A stretch of DNA of 64,000 nt, taken from Marinobacterium zhoushanense. Lineage in GTDB: Bacteria; Pseudomonadota; Gammaproteobacteria; Pseudomonadales; Balneatricaceae. Location of the stretch: positions 275,926-339,925 of the forward strand of contig NZ_BMIJ01000002.1 of the NCBI RefSeq assembly GCF_014641945.1, read 5' to 3'. Of the stretch, positions 19,491-28,305 are shown piece by piece (within the stretch, counting starts at the first letter, position 1; every line of letters begins with the position of its first letter). The position numbers were made by a program, and so were the translations under genes. The notes under the pieces are model-generated. The model was given only the letters and a program-made list of their open reading frames with translations. It was not told the origin of the DNA and searched no databases.

Positions 19491-19991
19491 ATGCAACAAA
19501 TAGACAGTAATTCTTTACTACTCGATCTCAGCATCGACTATTTGAAAGGCGGCTCGTCTTTCGGTGCGTTATCCGATGCGGCGATCAAAGAGTTGATTGT
19601 AAAAGGCTGTGTCTACGCCCTGAAGGAGGGCGATACGCTCTTCGAAGCGGGAGACCCGGGCGACTCGTTTTTCATCGTTCTAAAGGGTTGCCTGACCTAC
19701 TTCCGTCAGGTAAACGGCCTGCGTGAACATATCCGTGACTACTACTTCGGTGAAGAGATCGGGTTTGTCAGTCTCATAGCTTTGACCGAGCGTTTGGGCA
19801 CTGCCTACGCTAATAGCGACAGCTTGGTATTGGAGATCAGCAGCGATCTGTTTTACGCCCTGCACTGTGAAATGCCACTGGATTTCGGTGTGCTGATGAT
19901 GAACCTGTCCCGGGAGTTGGCACGCCGGTTCATCACCACCAGCGCTTTGCTGGTCAAACTGAAAGCGGAAGAGCACGCCCCCCCACGCTAG
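19491..19991 (+). CDS. Orphan cyclic-nucleotide-binding-domain protein without DNA-binding domain
   Basis: 166 residues forming essentially one cNMP-binding (Crp/Fnr-type) jelly roll: LKEGDTLFEAGDPGDSFFIVLKG, FGEEIGFVSLIA and a helical end with LSRELARRF. Crp/Fnr regulators are normally about 210-240 residues with a C-terminal winged helix; here the protein stops after the dimerisation helix, so it cannot bind DNA in the usual way. The phosphate-binding Arg region reads FGEEIG...ERLGTAYA, unlike the GE-L-x5-R-AA motif of true cAMP binders. GGGG lies near the ATG. It is divergent from the lipid-transport-like operon. The role is unknown; a sensor acting by protein contact is possible. Confidence 0.75.
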   Translation: MQQIDSNSLLLDLSIDYLKGGSSFGALSDAAIKELIVKGCVYALKEGDTLFEAGDPGDSFFIVLKGCLTYFRQVNGLREHIRDYYFGEEIGFVSLIALTERLGTAYANSDSLVLEISSDLFYALHCEMPLDFGVLMMNLSRELARRFITTSALLVKLKAEEHAPPR

Positions 19992-20225
19992 CTCCCACAT
20001 TAGTCCCGGGGCGGTTGCAGCGAGCCCCCTCCCTTGAATGCCCGAACCTTGGCGGGCTGATGCTTGCGATGCCGCATCCGAATACGAATACGAAATTGGC
20101 CTCACCCTTCAGTCAGCTGTAACCTGCGTGTACGGCGGTTAAACAGCCGCCCCATTGGGCATGGTTGATACGGATGAAAACCCGTCCCCGCTATCGGGCC
20201 ACGCCTCTGCTTGGTTAAATACCTG

Positions 20226-21233
20226 TCACAGCAGGTTCCTGCGGCGGGTATCGCTGGGCTTTTCGCCGAATGTTTTCTGGTAATCCCGGCTGAACCGCCC
20301 CATGTGGGTGAACCCCCAGCTCAACGCCGCGTCGGTTACCGATACACGCCCATCCTGCTGCTCAAGCGCCGCTTTGACTTTCTTAAGACGTATCTGGCGC
20401 AGATGCTCCATGGGGCTGGTCTGGCGGAAGTCATGAAAGCCCGCATACAGGGTACGAATACTGACTCCGGCAAGCTCGGCAAGCTGCCCCGGCGTCAGCG
20501 CCTCTGAGGCGTGCTCCTCGATATACTCCTCCACCCGCTTGACGTATCGAGGCGCCAGTGTGTGTCCGGGCTGATTCATAGCATCGGTATAACTGTGGGT
20601 TTGAATGGCAAGCAGCGTATTGATAACCAGCTGCTCCAGCTGATGGCGAATCAGCACCTGATCGGTGGCAGAGGGGCACTCCTCCAGCAATTGCGTGAGG
20701 TAGAGCATCATGTTGCTCCAGATGGGATTGCTGCGCCAGGAAAGCTCGGACTTGAAGCTCAGCGGCGCACCCAAGGGCCGGCCCAGCTGCTGGCCGCAGG
20801 CGCGCTCCACCGCGTCACGCTCGATCCTGAACATCAACATGTCGCAGTCGCCACTCCACCACATGCTCAGTGGGTCGGTGGGATTGAGCACCGATGCCAG
20901 GTTCGCATCAAGGGCGATATGGTTCTCGCCGCTGAAGATGTCGGCCCGGCCACACACCGGCATCTGAATCAGATAGAACTGCTCCAGATGCTTTGGGTCT
21001 ATCCGCACATTCGCGCCGTACTTGAGCCGGTTGAACTTCACCTGCCCCAGCGAGAGTGAGTGCATGCGCGCATCGAGACCGTTATCGGCATCCATATCCA
21101 GGCGATGCGGTTTGTACGCGGCGGCCACCTCCTCTCTCACCTCATCAAGGGAGACAGAGTGAAACAGCAACCGATTTGTGTCGTTCTTCAAAGCTTTCTG
21201 TATACAGGGAGACAGAGCCTTGCCTGATAACAT
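20226..21233 (-). CDS. AraC/XylS family regulator (iifR paralogue) divergent from a chemoreceptor
   Basis: 335 residues. The N-terminal two thirds match the AraC-binding-like sensor domain shared by XylS/BenR relatives. The C-terminal domain has two helix-turn-helix units: LTPGQLAELAGVSIRTLY and VTDAALSWGFTHMGRFS, ending with FGEKPSDTRR. GGGAGG sits 5 nt before the ATG at 21233. It is plainly paralogous to the regulator at 28467 (same VKRVEEYI...RTLY...GFHDFRQT layout). It is divergent from a methyl-accepting chemotaxis gene whose promoter region carries tandem GGATA operators, so control of chemotaxis and of the nearby iif genes is a reasonable inference. Confidence 0.9.
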   Translation of the reverse strand: MLSGKALSPCIQKALKNDTNRLLFHSVSLDEVREEVAAAYKPHRLDMDADNGLDARMHSLSLGQVKFNRLKYGANVRIDPKHLEQFYLIQMPVCGRADIFSGENHIALDANLASVLNPTDPLSMWWSGDCDMLMFRIERDAVERACGQQLGRPLGAPLSFKSELSWRSNPIWSNMMLYLTQLLEECPSATDQVLIRHQLEQLVINTLLAIQTHSYTDAMNQPGHTLAPRYVKRVEEYIEEHASEALTPGQLAELAGVSIRTLYAGFHDFRQTSPMEHLRQIRLKKVKAALEQQDGRVSVTDAALSWGFTHMGRFSRDYQKTFGEKPSDTRRRNLL

Positions 21234-21350
21234 ACAGACCTCCCGTTTTTTTATTGCGCTGGATCAACTTATAGGTACGAGGGGCTTGAAATATTTTTGA
21301 TTCAGTATACCGGTCTGCAATGAAGTTTTGAGTGCTTTACACCACATTCC

Positions 21351-21412
21351 AGCACTATCCGGATACGCACCGCACTAACCGGATAGTGGTACTGAAAGCC
21401 GCCTCGTTACTC
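21351..21412 (+). promoter_or_regulatory. Tandem XylS/BenR-like operators upstream of the chemoreceptor gene
   Basis: Two copies of an NGCA-N6-GGATA element lie at 21351-21365 (AGCA..GGATA) and 21371-21385 (CGCA..GGATA), separated by 5 nt. The second copy and its flank (CGCACTAA..GGATAGTG) closely match the element upstream of iifA. A candidate -10 at 21407-21412 (TTACTC) is poor but lies 21 nt after the second copy, the same distance as at benA. The chemoreceptor ATG is 77 nt downstream of the second copy. Confidence 0.55.
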
Positions 21413-21462
21413 TCGAACATCGACGCTCCTCCCCCTCCCAATTCACTTCGAGAGACACACCC

Positions 21463-23241
21463 ATGACCACTCAACCCAGAGTACTGCGCACGCCAGCTCG
21501 CCGGTCGCTCTACGCCAGGATCGGCTCCATCATCGCCCTTCTGCTTTTGCCATTCCTGGTGCTGCTGGCCAGCACCCTGCAGCTGAACCAGCAGCTTGCC
21601 GACCTGCCGCCGGACAGCGCCGGGACGCCTGCATCTCTGATGCCGCAACTGCAGTTTTGGAGTGCAGCGGCCGCTCTGATCGCGCTGATCAGTTCCAGTG
21701 CCGCCGCCCTGCTGCTCTGGCGCTTTCTGGTCACACCGGTGACACGCTTGAGACTCGGCTTCGATGAGATCCGTAAACGCGAAGGCGATATCTCCTTTAC
21801 CCTGCCGCCGAGCTCCCATGCTGAACTTTCGCAGATCAGCCATGCCTACAACGAGTTTTCCACCAGTCTGAAACAGATGATCGCCAATGCCCGCCAACGC
21901 AGCGTTCATGTATCGATCTGCTCGGCGCAGATGCAGAAAAGCATCACCCGCGTCAATCAGGCCGCTGAACAGCAGGTGGAAACGGCACAACTGGTATTCC
22001 AGTCGAGCCAAGAGTCCACCGACGCGATCAGTGATATCTCACGCCATACCCAGAGCATTGCTGCTCGCAACGAGCACAATCTGCAGGAGGTGCATCAATC
22101 CAACGAGGAGATCCAACGCATCCGCGAGCAGGTGGCCGCGATCGAGGCGCAGGTACGCGAGTTTCAGGGCATGGTGCAGCAGCTGGAGCACAACTCGGAT
22201 AGCATCGTCGACGTGCTGTCGATGGTGCAGGGCTTCTCCCAGCAGACCAATCTGCTGGCCCTGAACGCCTCAATCGAAGCGGCCCGCGCCGGAGAAGCCG
22301 GCCGCGGTTTTGCCGTGGTGGCCGATGAGGTTCGGGCGCTGTCACTGAAGGTCAGCGATGCGACCCAGGAGATCGACAGCAATATCTCCACGATGACAAC
22401 GCTGGTGGGCAGCACGCGCAGCGCCTCTGAACGCATTCTGCACCATGTCAGCGAAACCGATGGTTTTATCGCCCGCACCCGCGACAAGTTCTCGCTGATG
22501 CTGAAGGATTTCGAGGTGCTCAATGGCCAGCTGACCGAGATCAGTGCCGCCATTGAGGAACTCTCCTGCACCAACAGCGCGACACACGACAACATCAGCT
22601 CGATCACCGAACTCTCCGACAGCATCCGCGACGAGGTACAGATCTCGGCGGAACATGCGCAGGCGCTGGAAAGTGCCACTGAGGAGATGCAGGAACTGTT
22701 GTCGCGGTTCCAGATCGGCTATGGCGGCTTCGAAGAGATTCTCGGTGCCGCCCGGAAGTGGGCACGTGAAACCGAGCAGGCGCTGAACGAACTGGCACGG
22801 GGCGGGCAGAACCTGTTCGATACCGACTATCGCCGCGACAACCCGAGTCAGGAACCGGCCAAGTTCAGTACCGGCTACCTCAGCGCCTGCAAAAGCCGCA
22901 TTCAACCGCTGTTTGACAAGATAGAGCGTGAGCATCCGGACTGGCTGATCACCGCCTTCGACCTGAACGGCTACATGCCGGTCACCAACAGCAAGATATC
23001 CCGACCCTTGACCGGCGATCCTGAAGTCGACACGGCTAATAGCCGCCACCAGCGGATCTACGCGGCCAACCGCGCCGAACAGCGCCGTGCGGCCAACACC
23101 GCCCCCTTCCTGCTGCTCACCTTCGTGCGCGATACCGGCGAGATCATGAACTCCATCTCCATCCCGCTGCATGTCAAGGGGCGTCACTGGGGGAACTTCT
23201 GCGTCGCCTTCAAGCCGGAGAAACTGCTTGAGCTCAAGTGA
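21463..23241 (+). CDS. Methyl-accepting chemotaxis protein with short periplasmic loop and C-terminal sensor-like domain
   Basis: 592 residues. Two membrane helices (about 18-42 and 61-85) are separated by only about 25 residues, so there is no room for a periplasmic ligand domain. A HAMP-like segment follows. The signalling hairpin is clear: [36 protein letters not shown] sequence around residues 250-290. After it, residues 430-592 form a separate cytosolic domain with [12 protein letters not shown], an NSRHQRIY segment and VKGRHWGNF near the end, resembling Cache/PAS-like modules found at the C-terminus of some receptors. Sensing is therefore probably cytosolic. Its promoter shares an operator with iifA, so an aromatic or indole-linked signal is plausible but unproven. 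Confidence 0.9.
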   Translation: MTTQPRVLRTPARRSLYARIGSIIALLLLPFLVLLASTLQLNQQLADLPPDSAGTPASLMPQLQFWSAAAALIALISSSAAALLLWRFLVTPVTRLRLGFDEIRKREGDISFTLPPSSHAELSQISHAYNEFSTSLKQMIANARQRSVHVSICSAQMQKSITRVNQAAEQQVETAQLVFQSSQESTDAISDISRHTQSIAARNEHNLQEVHQSNEEIQRIREQVAAIEAQVREFQGMVQQLEHNSDSIVDVLSMVQGFSQQTNLLALNASIEAARAGEAGRGFAVVADEVRALSLKVSDATQEIDSNISTMTTLVGSTRSASERILHHVSETDGFIARTRDKFSLMLKDFEVLNGQLTEISAAIEELSCTNSATHDNISSITELSDSIRDEVQISAEHAQALESATEEMQELLSRFQIGYGGFEEILGAARKWARETEQALNELARGGQNLFDTDYRRDNPSQEPAKFSTGYLSACKSRIQPLFDKIEREHPDWLITAFDLNGYMPVTNSKISRPLTGDPEVDTANSRHQRIYAANRAEQRRAANTAPFLLLTFVRDTGEIMNSISIPLHVKGRHWGNFCVAFKPEKLLELK

Positions 23242-23253
23242 CATAGTCCTAGA

Positions 23254-23273
23254 GCGGGGCCTGAGTGCCCCGC
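23254..23273 (+). terminator. Hairpin after the chemoreceptor gene
   Basis: Stem GCGGGGC / GCCCCGC with a six-base loop, 13 nt past the stop. The T-run after it is weak (TTACCCT), so it may be a terminator or only a 3' stabilising hairpin. Confidence 0.5.
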
Positions 23274-23375
23274 TTACCCTATCGCAACGTTAGGCTTAAG
23301 GGGTCAACCAGAGAGGGTGTGTGAAAGCGGTTGGGGAATATCGGGGGGCAGGCAGAAAAGGTAACGGGAAGATAG

Positions 23376-23401
23376 AAAAAGACCGGCCATGGTGGCCGGT
23401 C
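23376..23401 (-). terminator. Intrinsic terminator at the end of the iif operon
   Basis: Minus-strand stem GACCGGCCA / TGGCCGGTC with a three-base loop followed by five T residues, about 12 nt past the stop of the outer-membrane channel gene. Confidence 0.88.
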
Positions 23402-23412
23402 AAGATCGGCTA

Positions 23413-24306
23413 TCAGAAGGGGATGATAGTCTTGATCCAGAGCGCATCGCCCTCCGGACGGTTTTCCACGGCAAACTCTTTCTGGTACTTCACGGAGAGG
23501 AAGAACCCTTTTCCGTTGTCGTACTTGATGCTCGGTCCAAAGGCAAACGCCTGCCCCTTGTTGCCGATATCCACGCCGTTCACTTCATCGCCGGTCACCT
23601 GCTTGTAGCCGTAACCGCCCACACCGACGGTCCAGTTCGGGCTGACACCCCAACCAACGGCGTAATCGAAGTGGAACTCCTGACCCGACTTGTAGTTAGT
23701 GTCATCGTTCTCGAAGTTGTAGTCATACATGAACTTCACATCAGCGTTCAGACCGGTGGGGTTCACCAGAGAGGCCGCATACACCGCCTGCAGCGCCCAG
23801 TAGTTACGCCCGATATTAGCCAGATCGTTCTTGTCGTACTCGCCGGTGGGCACGAACAGGTCGAAGCCCACGGCGCTGTGCAGGTTCGGGCTGTGGTGAT
23901 AGGACAGCGCTGCGGTCAGGTCCAGATCCCCCACCCCTTTGTTGCTCTGGCTGAAGCCGTTCACGGATACATCCAGATCCACCAGCGGCAGCAGCGCGGC
24001 GGCGAACAGCTGGCCACCAAGAATCGTCTTGTCGGTCACCCAGACCAGACGCGGCGCCAGCACGTTCGCTTCCAGATCGAAGTCGATCGGCAGACTGTCA
24101 CCCGAACCATCTTTGAACTCATCGGCGCTGTAGTGCTGGGCATAGATCAGCGGGTAAACCCCCGGTGGCGGCAAGGCCCCCATCAGGTAGTTCTCGGCCC
24201 CCATCGGATAGTTGGAACCGCCCCCCTCAGTCGCCAGTACGTTGCTGGAACACAGCATGGCAATCGTTGCGGCAAGCGTCAGCTTGGTTGGTGTGCAAAC
24301 TGTCAT
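23413..24306 (-). CDS. Outer-membrane channel, phenol-degradation MetA/SphA-like family
   Basis: 297 residues with a signal peptide (1-25, ending VLATEGG) and a beta-barrel-like mature part rich in aromatic residues, ending in IIPF. Motifs FVPTGEYDKND, NIGRNYWALQ and the final SVKYQKEF fit the SphA / 'MetA-pathway of phenol degradation' family, which is encoded in many aromatic-degradation operons and thought to pass hydrophobic substrates across the outer membrane. It is the last gene of the iifABCD transcript (61 nt after iifD) and is followed by a strong terminator. Uptake of indole is the inferred role. Confidence 0.82.
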   Translation of the reverse strand: MTVCTPTKLTLAATIAMLCSSNVLATEGGGSNYPMGAENYLMGALPPPGVYPLIYAQHYSADEFKDGSGDSLPIDFDLEANVLAPRLVWVTDKTILGGQLFAAALLPLVDLDVSVNGFSQSNKGVGDLDLTAALSYHHSPNLHSAVGFDLFVPTGEYDKNDLANIGRNYWALQAVYAASLVNPTGLNADVKFMYDYNFENDDTNYKSGQEFHFDYAVGWGVSPNWTVGVGGYGYKQVTGDEVNGVDIGNKGQAFAFGPSIKYDNGKGFFLSVKYQKEFAVENRPEGDALWIKTIIPF

Positions 24307-24366
24307 CTATTGTTTTCCTTATGTTTTTAGCAGGCAGGCTCCACCACCAGGGCGGAGCCGTCAGAA

Positions 24367-24897
24367 TCACTCGCTCAGCAAACGGGCGAATGCACCCCGG
24401 TAAAACAGCAGCGGCTCACAGGGTTCGGAAGCGATGGCATCGACCCGCCCGACGATCAGCAGGTGATCACCCAACTCCTGCGTGAAGGTCACCGTGCACT
24501 CGAGATGGCCCTGAGCCCCCTTGAGCAGCGGTACGCCATGCGTATTGGTTTCAAACTCCACATTCTGAAACTTGTCCGGCACCGGGCGCGCGAACTGCAA
24601 CGCCAGCTCCTGGTGATGGGCACCCAATATGTTGATCGCAAAGGGGTTGCCCTCTTTGAACAGCGCCACGTTGCTGGACTTCAGCGCCAGGCTCCACAGA
24701 ACCAGCGGCGGATCCAGCGACAGGGATGAGAAGGAGTTGGCGGTGATACCCACCGGCTTGTCGTCTAGGCCGGGAGCCGTTACCACGGTAACACCGGTGG
24801 CAAACAGGCCCAGGGTGTTACGCAACTCGCGCGGGTCTATCTCGTTGGCCGGCGTGAACGTATCACGCTCGGCCACAGCCAGGTTTGAAGTCGTCAT
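24367..24897 (-). CDS. iifD: Flavin reductase partner of the indole oxygenase (IifD/StyB-like)
   Basis: 176 residues of the flavin-reductase-like domain family (HpaC/StyB type), which supplies reduced FAD to a two-component monooxygenase. Typical segments are LRNTLGLFATGVTVVTA, GITANSFSSLSLDPPLVLWSL and FAINILGAHHQELA, with the late motif GDHLLIVGRV. The start lies 1 nt from the stop of the StyA-like gene, so the two are translationally coupled, as expected for an oxygenase/reductase pair. The name iifD rests on the iif gene set around it; by itself it could serve any StyA-type enzyme. Confidence 0.85.
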   Translation of the reverse strand: MTTSNLAVAERDTFTPANEIDPRELRNTLGLFATGVTVVTAPGLDDKPVGITANSFSSLSLDPPLVLWSLALKSSNVALFKEGNPFAINILGAHHQELALQFARPVPDKFQNVEFETNTHGVPLLKGAQGHLECTVTFTQELGDHLLIVGRVDAIASEPCEPLLFYRGAFARLLSE

Positions 24898-24898
24898 A

Positions 24899-26140
24899 TC
24901 AGGCTCCTGAGGCTATATGGGTCTGAACCACGTCCTGTGTGGCGGCGGCGTCGGTCCACCAGGGCATGAAGCGGGTGGGATCGTTGAATCCGTTGGCGAT
25001 ACGCGCCGCCAGTGATGGCGACTGCTGGGCCGCGCCAAGCAGCTCAAGGGTGTGCGGTTGCGGCGGCACCAGCAGGCTGTTGGTCCAATCCACCACACCG
25101 TTGGCGTAGGCCCAGTAGGCCTCGAAGGTGGCATTCATCCACTCGTCATCGAACGGCTGGTCGCCCCGCGCCTGAATGGCGTCGAGGTAGATCCGGCTGC
25201 ATTTGGATGCGTTGTTGGAGCCCTGACCGGTGATCGGGTCGTTCACGACCAGCGCATCGGCAATCCCCATGATCTTGCGACCGGAGGGCAGCGTCGCAAC
25301 AGGCTTGCGCACTGTCGGCGGGAAACGGCCTGCAATAATGCCGTTGTCGTCGGTCAGCTCGATGCCCTGGCAGCGCTCCACTTCGGCCGGTGCGAAGTTC
25401 TTGACGATCTCCAGACTGCGGGACAGATGCTCCTGCGGGGTTTTGACATCCTGCCAGCAGTCCATCGGGCCACCGGGTATCCCTTCGAACACCATGATTT
25501 CGCACGGGCCGCTGCTGGTCAGCGCCGGGAAACAGAAGTACTCGCCGACACCGGGGATCAGGTTGAACGCCACTCGGGAGAACGGCTCCATCGGCTTCAT
25601 GCCGTGCACGTAGGTCAGCGCCAGTGCACGCTGGGGTTTGTCGAAGGTGGAACGCTCGGCGTCACGCTCGAACAGACCCACGATGTCGCCCTTGCCCGCG
25701 GCCAGCAGTACCAGATCGTAGGCCTTGGCCAGCTCTTCCAGTACATCCACGTCCACATCACGGATCTGAAGATCGCCGCCGAGACGGACAAACTCGTCCA
25801 TCCATACCGGCATCTTCACGCGCTGGTCTACCGACTGGGCTGGTTTGTCCAGACGCGCAGCCCACTCGATGAGGTTGCTGCCGGCGTTGGCAGGGTCCGG
25901 CACGCGCAGACCGATCCCCTCTACCGGCGGGCAGTCGTTCTCCCAGAAATTGATCCCCAGGTCGCGCTCGTTCTGTAGCGCCATGTCGAACATGCACTGG
26001 CTGGACATCACCTTGCCGGCCTTGATCTGCTCGCCGGTGCGGTTGGACAGGATGGATACTTCATAGCCCGCCTTGAGCAGGCCGATACCGGTCTGCAGGC
26101 CCGACTGGCCCGCACCGACGATTGCAATTTTGCGTGTCAT
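24899..26140 (-). CDS. iifC: FAD-dependent indole oxygenase (IifC, styrene monooxygenase StyA family)
   Basis: 413 residues, close to StyA (about 415). The FAD-binding motif VGAGQSGLQTGIGL is at residues 6-19. Family-typical segments follow: VMSSQCMFDMAL, LVLLAAGKGDI, the SGPCEIMVFEGIPGGP loop and GQGSNNASKCS near the C-terminus. Start: Met at 26140, preceded by AGGAGAG; a longer open frame upstream is not coding. StyA-family enzymes with a neighbouring SDR, a DLH-type protein, a flavin reductase and an AraC regulator match the iif (indole) clusters described in Acinetobacter, where IifC oxidises indole at C2/C3. Styrene or another aryl alkene remains an alternative substrate. Confidence 0.85.
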   Translation of the reverse strand: MTRKIAIVGAGQSGLQTGIGLLKAGYEVSILSNRTGEQIKAGKVMSSQCMFDMALQNERDLGINFWENDCPPVEGIGLRVPDPANAGSNLIEWAARLDKPAQSVDQRVKMPVWMDEFVRLGGDLQIRDVDVDVLEELAKAYDLVLLAAGKGDIVGLFERDAERSTFDKPQRALALTYVHGMKPMEPFSRVAFNLIPGVGEYFCFPALTSSGPCEIMVFEGIPGGPMDCWQDVKTPQEHLSRSLEIVKNFAPAEVERCQGIELTDDNGIIAGRFPPTVRKPVATLPSGRKIMGIADALVVNDPITGQGSNNASKCSRIYLDAIQARGDQPFDDEWMNATFEAYWAYANGVVDWTNSLLVPPQPHTLELLGAAQQSPSLAARIANGFNDPTRFMPWWTDAAATQDVVQTHIASGA

Positions 26141-26195
26141 GGGATGACTCTCCTGATCTGTTGTTCTTGTAGTGGCCTTGGGCCTGAATGTTGGG

Positions 26196-26999
26196 TTATT
26201 CCGCCAGTTTCGGGATCGCGGGTTCCTGCTGCTCCGGCCCAAGCGCGGAGTAGCCGCCATCGACGGCGTAATCCGCCCCGGTGACGAAACTCGCCTTCGA
26301 TGAGCAGAGGAAGGTCACCACCTGCGCGACCTCCTGCGGATCGCCCAGACGGCCCAGCATGTGGAACGGCGCCGCAACGCGATCCGCCTTTTCACGGTTG
26401 CCGCCGCTGACTTCGCCGATCACCCGGGACCAGGTCCAACCCGGTGATACGGAGTTGACGCGGATGCCATCCGGGGCGAAATCCAGCGCCATGCTGCGGG
26501 TCAGGTGCTTCATCGCGGCCTTGCTCGCCGGATAGATCCAGCGACCGGTTTGGGCCGCCTGTGCCGAGATGCTGGTGAAGTTGACGATCGCCCCTGCCCC
26601 GCTGGCCTTCAGCCAGGGGCGCACGTACTTGGCTGCCATTACGGCGCTGACCAAGTTGATATCCAGCGCCTTGAGCCAGTCGGCGCGGCTCGATTCGACG
26701 CCGTCGTCGATATAGCTGCAGGCCAGATTGATCAGGTAGTCGATGCCGCCGAAATGCTCGGCGCTACGGGATACCGCAGCCTGTAGCTGGTCGTCGTCGG
26801 TGATATCGGTTTCGATAAACAGGGCCGAAGCGCCCAGCTCGTCGGCGAGCTTCGCCCCACCGACCGCGTCCAGATCCAGGATCGCCACCTTGCCGCCCTC
26901 GGCCACAAAGGCTTTGGCGACTTCGGCACCGATCAAAGTCGCACCGCCGGTGATCAGCGCCACGCCGTTGAGGACGGCTGAGTTATTCACACTCGTCAT
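26196..26999 (-). CDS. iifB: Short-chain dehydrogenase of the indole pathway (IifB-like)
   Basis: 267-residue SDR with a slightly unusual nucleotide motif (TGGATLIG in place of TGxxxGIG), catalytic Ser in NFTSISAQ, and YPASK. The C-terminal part VTGADYAVDGGYSALG is classical SDR. In the iif pathway the equivalent enzyme is reported to dehydrogenate the indole dihydrodiol to 3-hydroxyindolin-2-one. GAGGGG precedes the start; 10 nt separate it from iifA and 55 nt from iifC, so they form one transcript. The reaction is assigned from context; SDR specificity cannot be read from sequence. Confidence 0.8.
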   Translation of the reverse strand: MTSVNNSAVLNGVALITGGATLIGAEVAKAFVAEGGKVAILDLDAVGGAKLADELGASALFIETDITDDDQLQAAVSRSAEHFGGIDYLINLACSYIDDGVESSRADWLKALDINLVSAVMAAKYVRPWLKASGAGAIVNFTSISAQAAQTGRWIYPASKAAMKHLTRSMALDFAPDGIRVNSVSPGWTWSRVIGEVSGGNREKADRVAAPFHMLGRLGDPQEVAQVVTFLCSSKASFVTGADYAVDGGYSALGPEQQEPAIPKLAE

Positions 27000-27009
27000 G
27001 ATTCACCCC

Positions 27010-28245
27010 TCAATCCTTGTTGGCGCTGCTGGCCCAGCTGGCCATCAACTCGTTGGAGGGCAGAGTTTCGTCGAGCAGCTTGGCCGCCGTTTCGCGCCCG
27101 GCCACCGGCAGACCCTTAGGATCCAGTACGCCAAGCTGCACCAGCACCGTGGCCTGATCCCAGTAGATGTGCTCGTGGTAGAGTTTGTCGCCGCGGAACT
27201 TCACCACCGCCACCAGCGGGATCTCCACGTACTTGCCGGTCGGCGCGATACCCGGCACCAGCCAGTCGATCTCGCGGTCATGGGTAAAACAGAACAGCAG
27301 CTCATCGACGATCTGGGTGTCACCGATGGTGCGGGAGATCGGAATCAGCTTGGTATCCGGCGGGTTGGAGTCCACGAAGTGGTGCTTGTAGAAGCGGTAG
27401 AGATCCTTGTAGCCCACGCCACCGGTCAGGGTTGGAATGTGGTTGACATAGGGCTGTGCCACCATGGTCGCCATGGTGTCATCCACGTTGCGGGTGGCGA
27501 ATTCATATTCGCAGTGTTTGTCCCAGAGATAGGACAGGTCGTAGTTCGGGCCGATGGTGCGGCGTAGCGCGGTCACGGAGCGCTGATGCGCCATCAGTGC
27601 CGAAGGCTTGTGGTAGTGCTCCGACCCTGCGCGAGCAAAGGCGTGATCCGCTTCCGGGTAGAGATAGAGCTCCATGTTCTCGCGCCCCTGCAGCGCGGCG
27701 AACAGCTGGTCACGCGCCTCGGCCGGGCAGTACTCGTCCAGCTCGGCGAAGTGCAACACCAGCTTGCCCTTGATGTTATCCGCCTCATCGAGATGGTTTT
27801 CCATCCCCATGCCGTAGTAGCCAATGGCGGCATCCACGTCACAGCGGCAGGCGCTCAGGTAGGCCAGACGGCCACCGAGGCAGAAGCCCAGCACACCGAC
27901 GCCAGCGGTAAACTCTTCGAGCCCCTTAAGCGCCTCGATGGTGGCGGCGATATCCTCGATACCCTTGTCCTGATCGAAGCCCTGATAAAAGCCGAACGCC
28001 TTTTTCCAGGATTCGACGTCGTAGTCGAGCTCCACATTGGGCTCCTGACGCCAGAACAGGTCCGGCACCACCACAACATAACCCTCTTCCGCGTAGTAAT
28101 CGGCGACCTGACGCATGGTGTCATTGACGCCAAAAATCTCCTGCAACAGAACCAGACCTGGGCCTTTTCCTGAAGCCGGGACCGACACATATGCACCGAA
28201 ATTTCCGCTTCCGTCTTTAGCCGATATTGTTATTGATCTTTTCAT
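27010..28245 (-). CDS. iifA: IifA-like protein: dienelactone-hydrolase domain joined to an NTF2/SnoaL-like domain
   Basis: 411 residues. Residues 1-230 are a dienelactone-hydrolase-type alpha/beta domain with the nucleophile motif GFCLGG (Cys) and the His in DHAFAR. Residues 240-411 look like a SnoaL/NTF2-type domain (YEFATRNVDDTMATM, VPLVAVVKFRGDKLYHEHIYWDQ-type). In Acinetobacter, IifA is reported as a cofactor-independent oxygenase converting 3-hydroxyindolin-2-one to anthranilate. Start: Met at 28245 with GAGG 6 nt upstream; an in-frame Met at 28260 is less likely. It is the first gene of the iif operon, behind a GGATA operator and divergent from the AraC gene. Confidence 0.78.
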   Translation of the reverse strand: MKRSITISAKDGSGNFGAYVSVPASGKGPGLVLLQEIFGVNDTMRQVADYYAEEGYVVVVPDLFWRQEPNVELDYDVESWKKAFGFYQGFDQDKGIEDIAATIEALKGLEEFTAGVGVLGFCLGGRLAYLSACRCDVDAAIGYYGMGMENHLDEADNIKGKLVLHFAELDEYCPAEARDQLFAALQGRENMELYLYPEADHAFARAGSEHYHKPSALMAHQRSVTALRRTIGPNYDLSYLWDKHCEYEFATRNVDDTMATMVAQPYVNHIPTLTGGVGYKDLYRFYKHHFVDSNPPDTKLIPISRTIGDTQIVDELLFCFTHDREIDWLVPGIAPTGKYVEIPLVAVVKFRGDKLYHEHIYWDQATVLVQLGVLDPKGLPVAGRETAAKLLDETLPSNELMASWASSANKD

Positions 28246-28305
28246 TGCGTGCCTCTGCATAGAATTTATTCAGAACCGTCGATTCATACTTGCAAAGGCA
28301 TTTCA

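Noticed and set aside
24899..26260. Longer start of the StyA-like gene at 26260
   Set aside because: The 40 extra residues are Arg/Asn/Pro rich without family match, and AGGAGAG directly precedes the Met at 26140.
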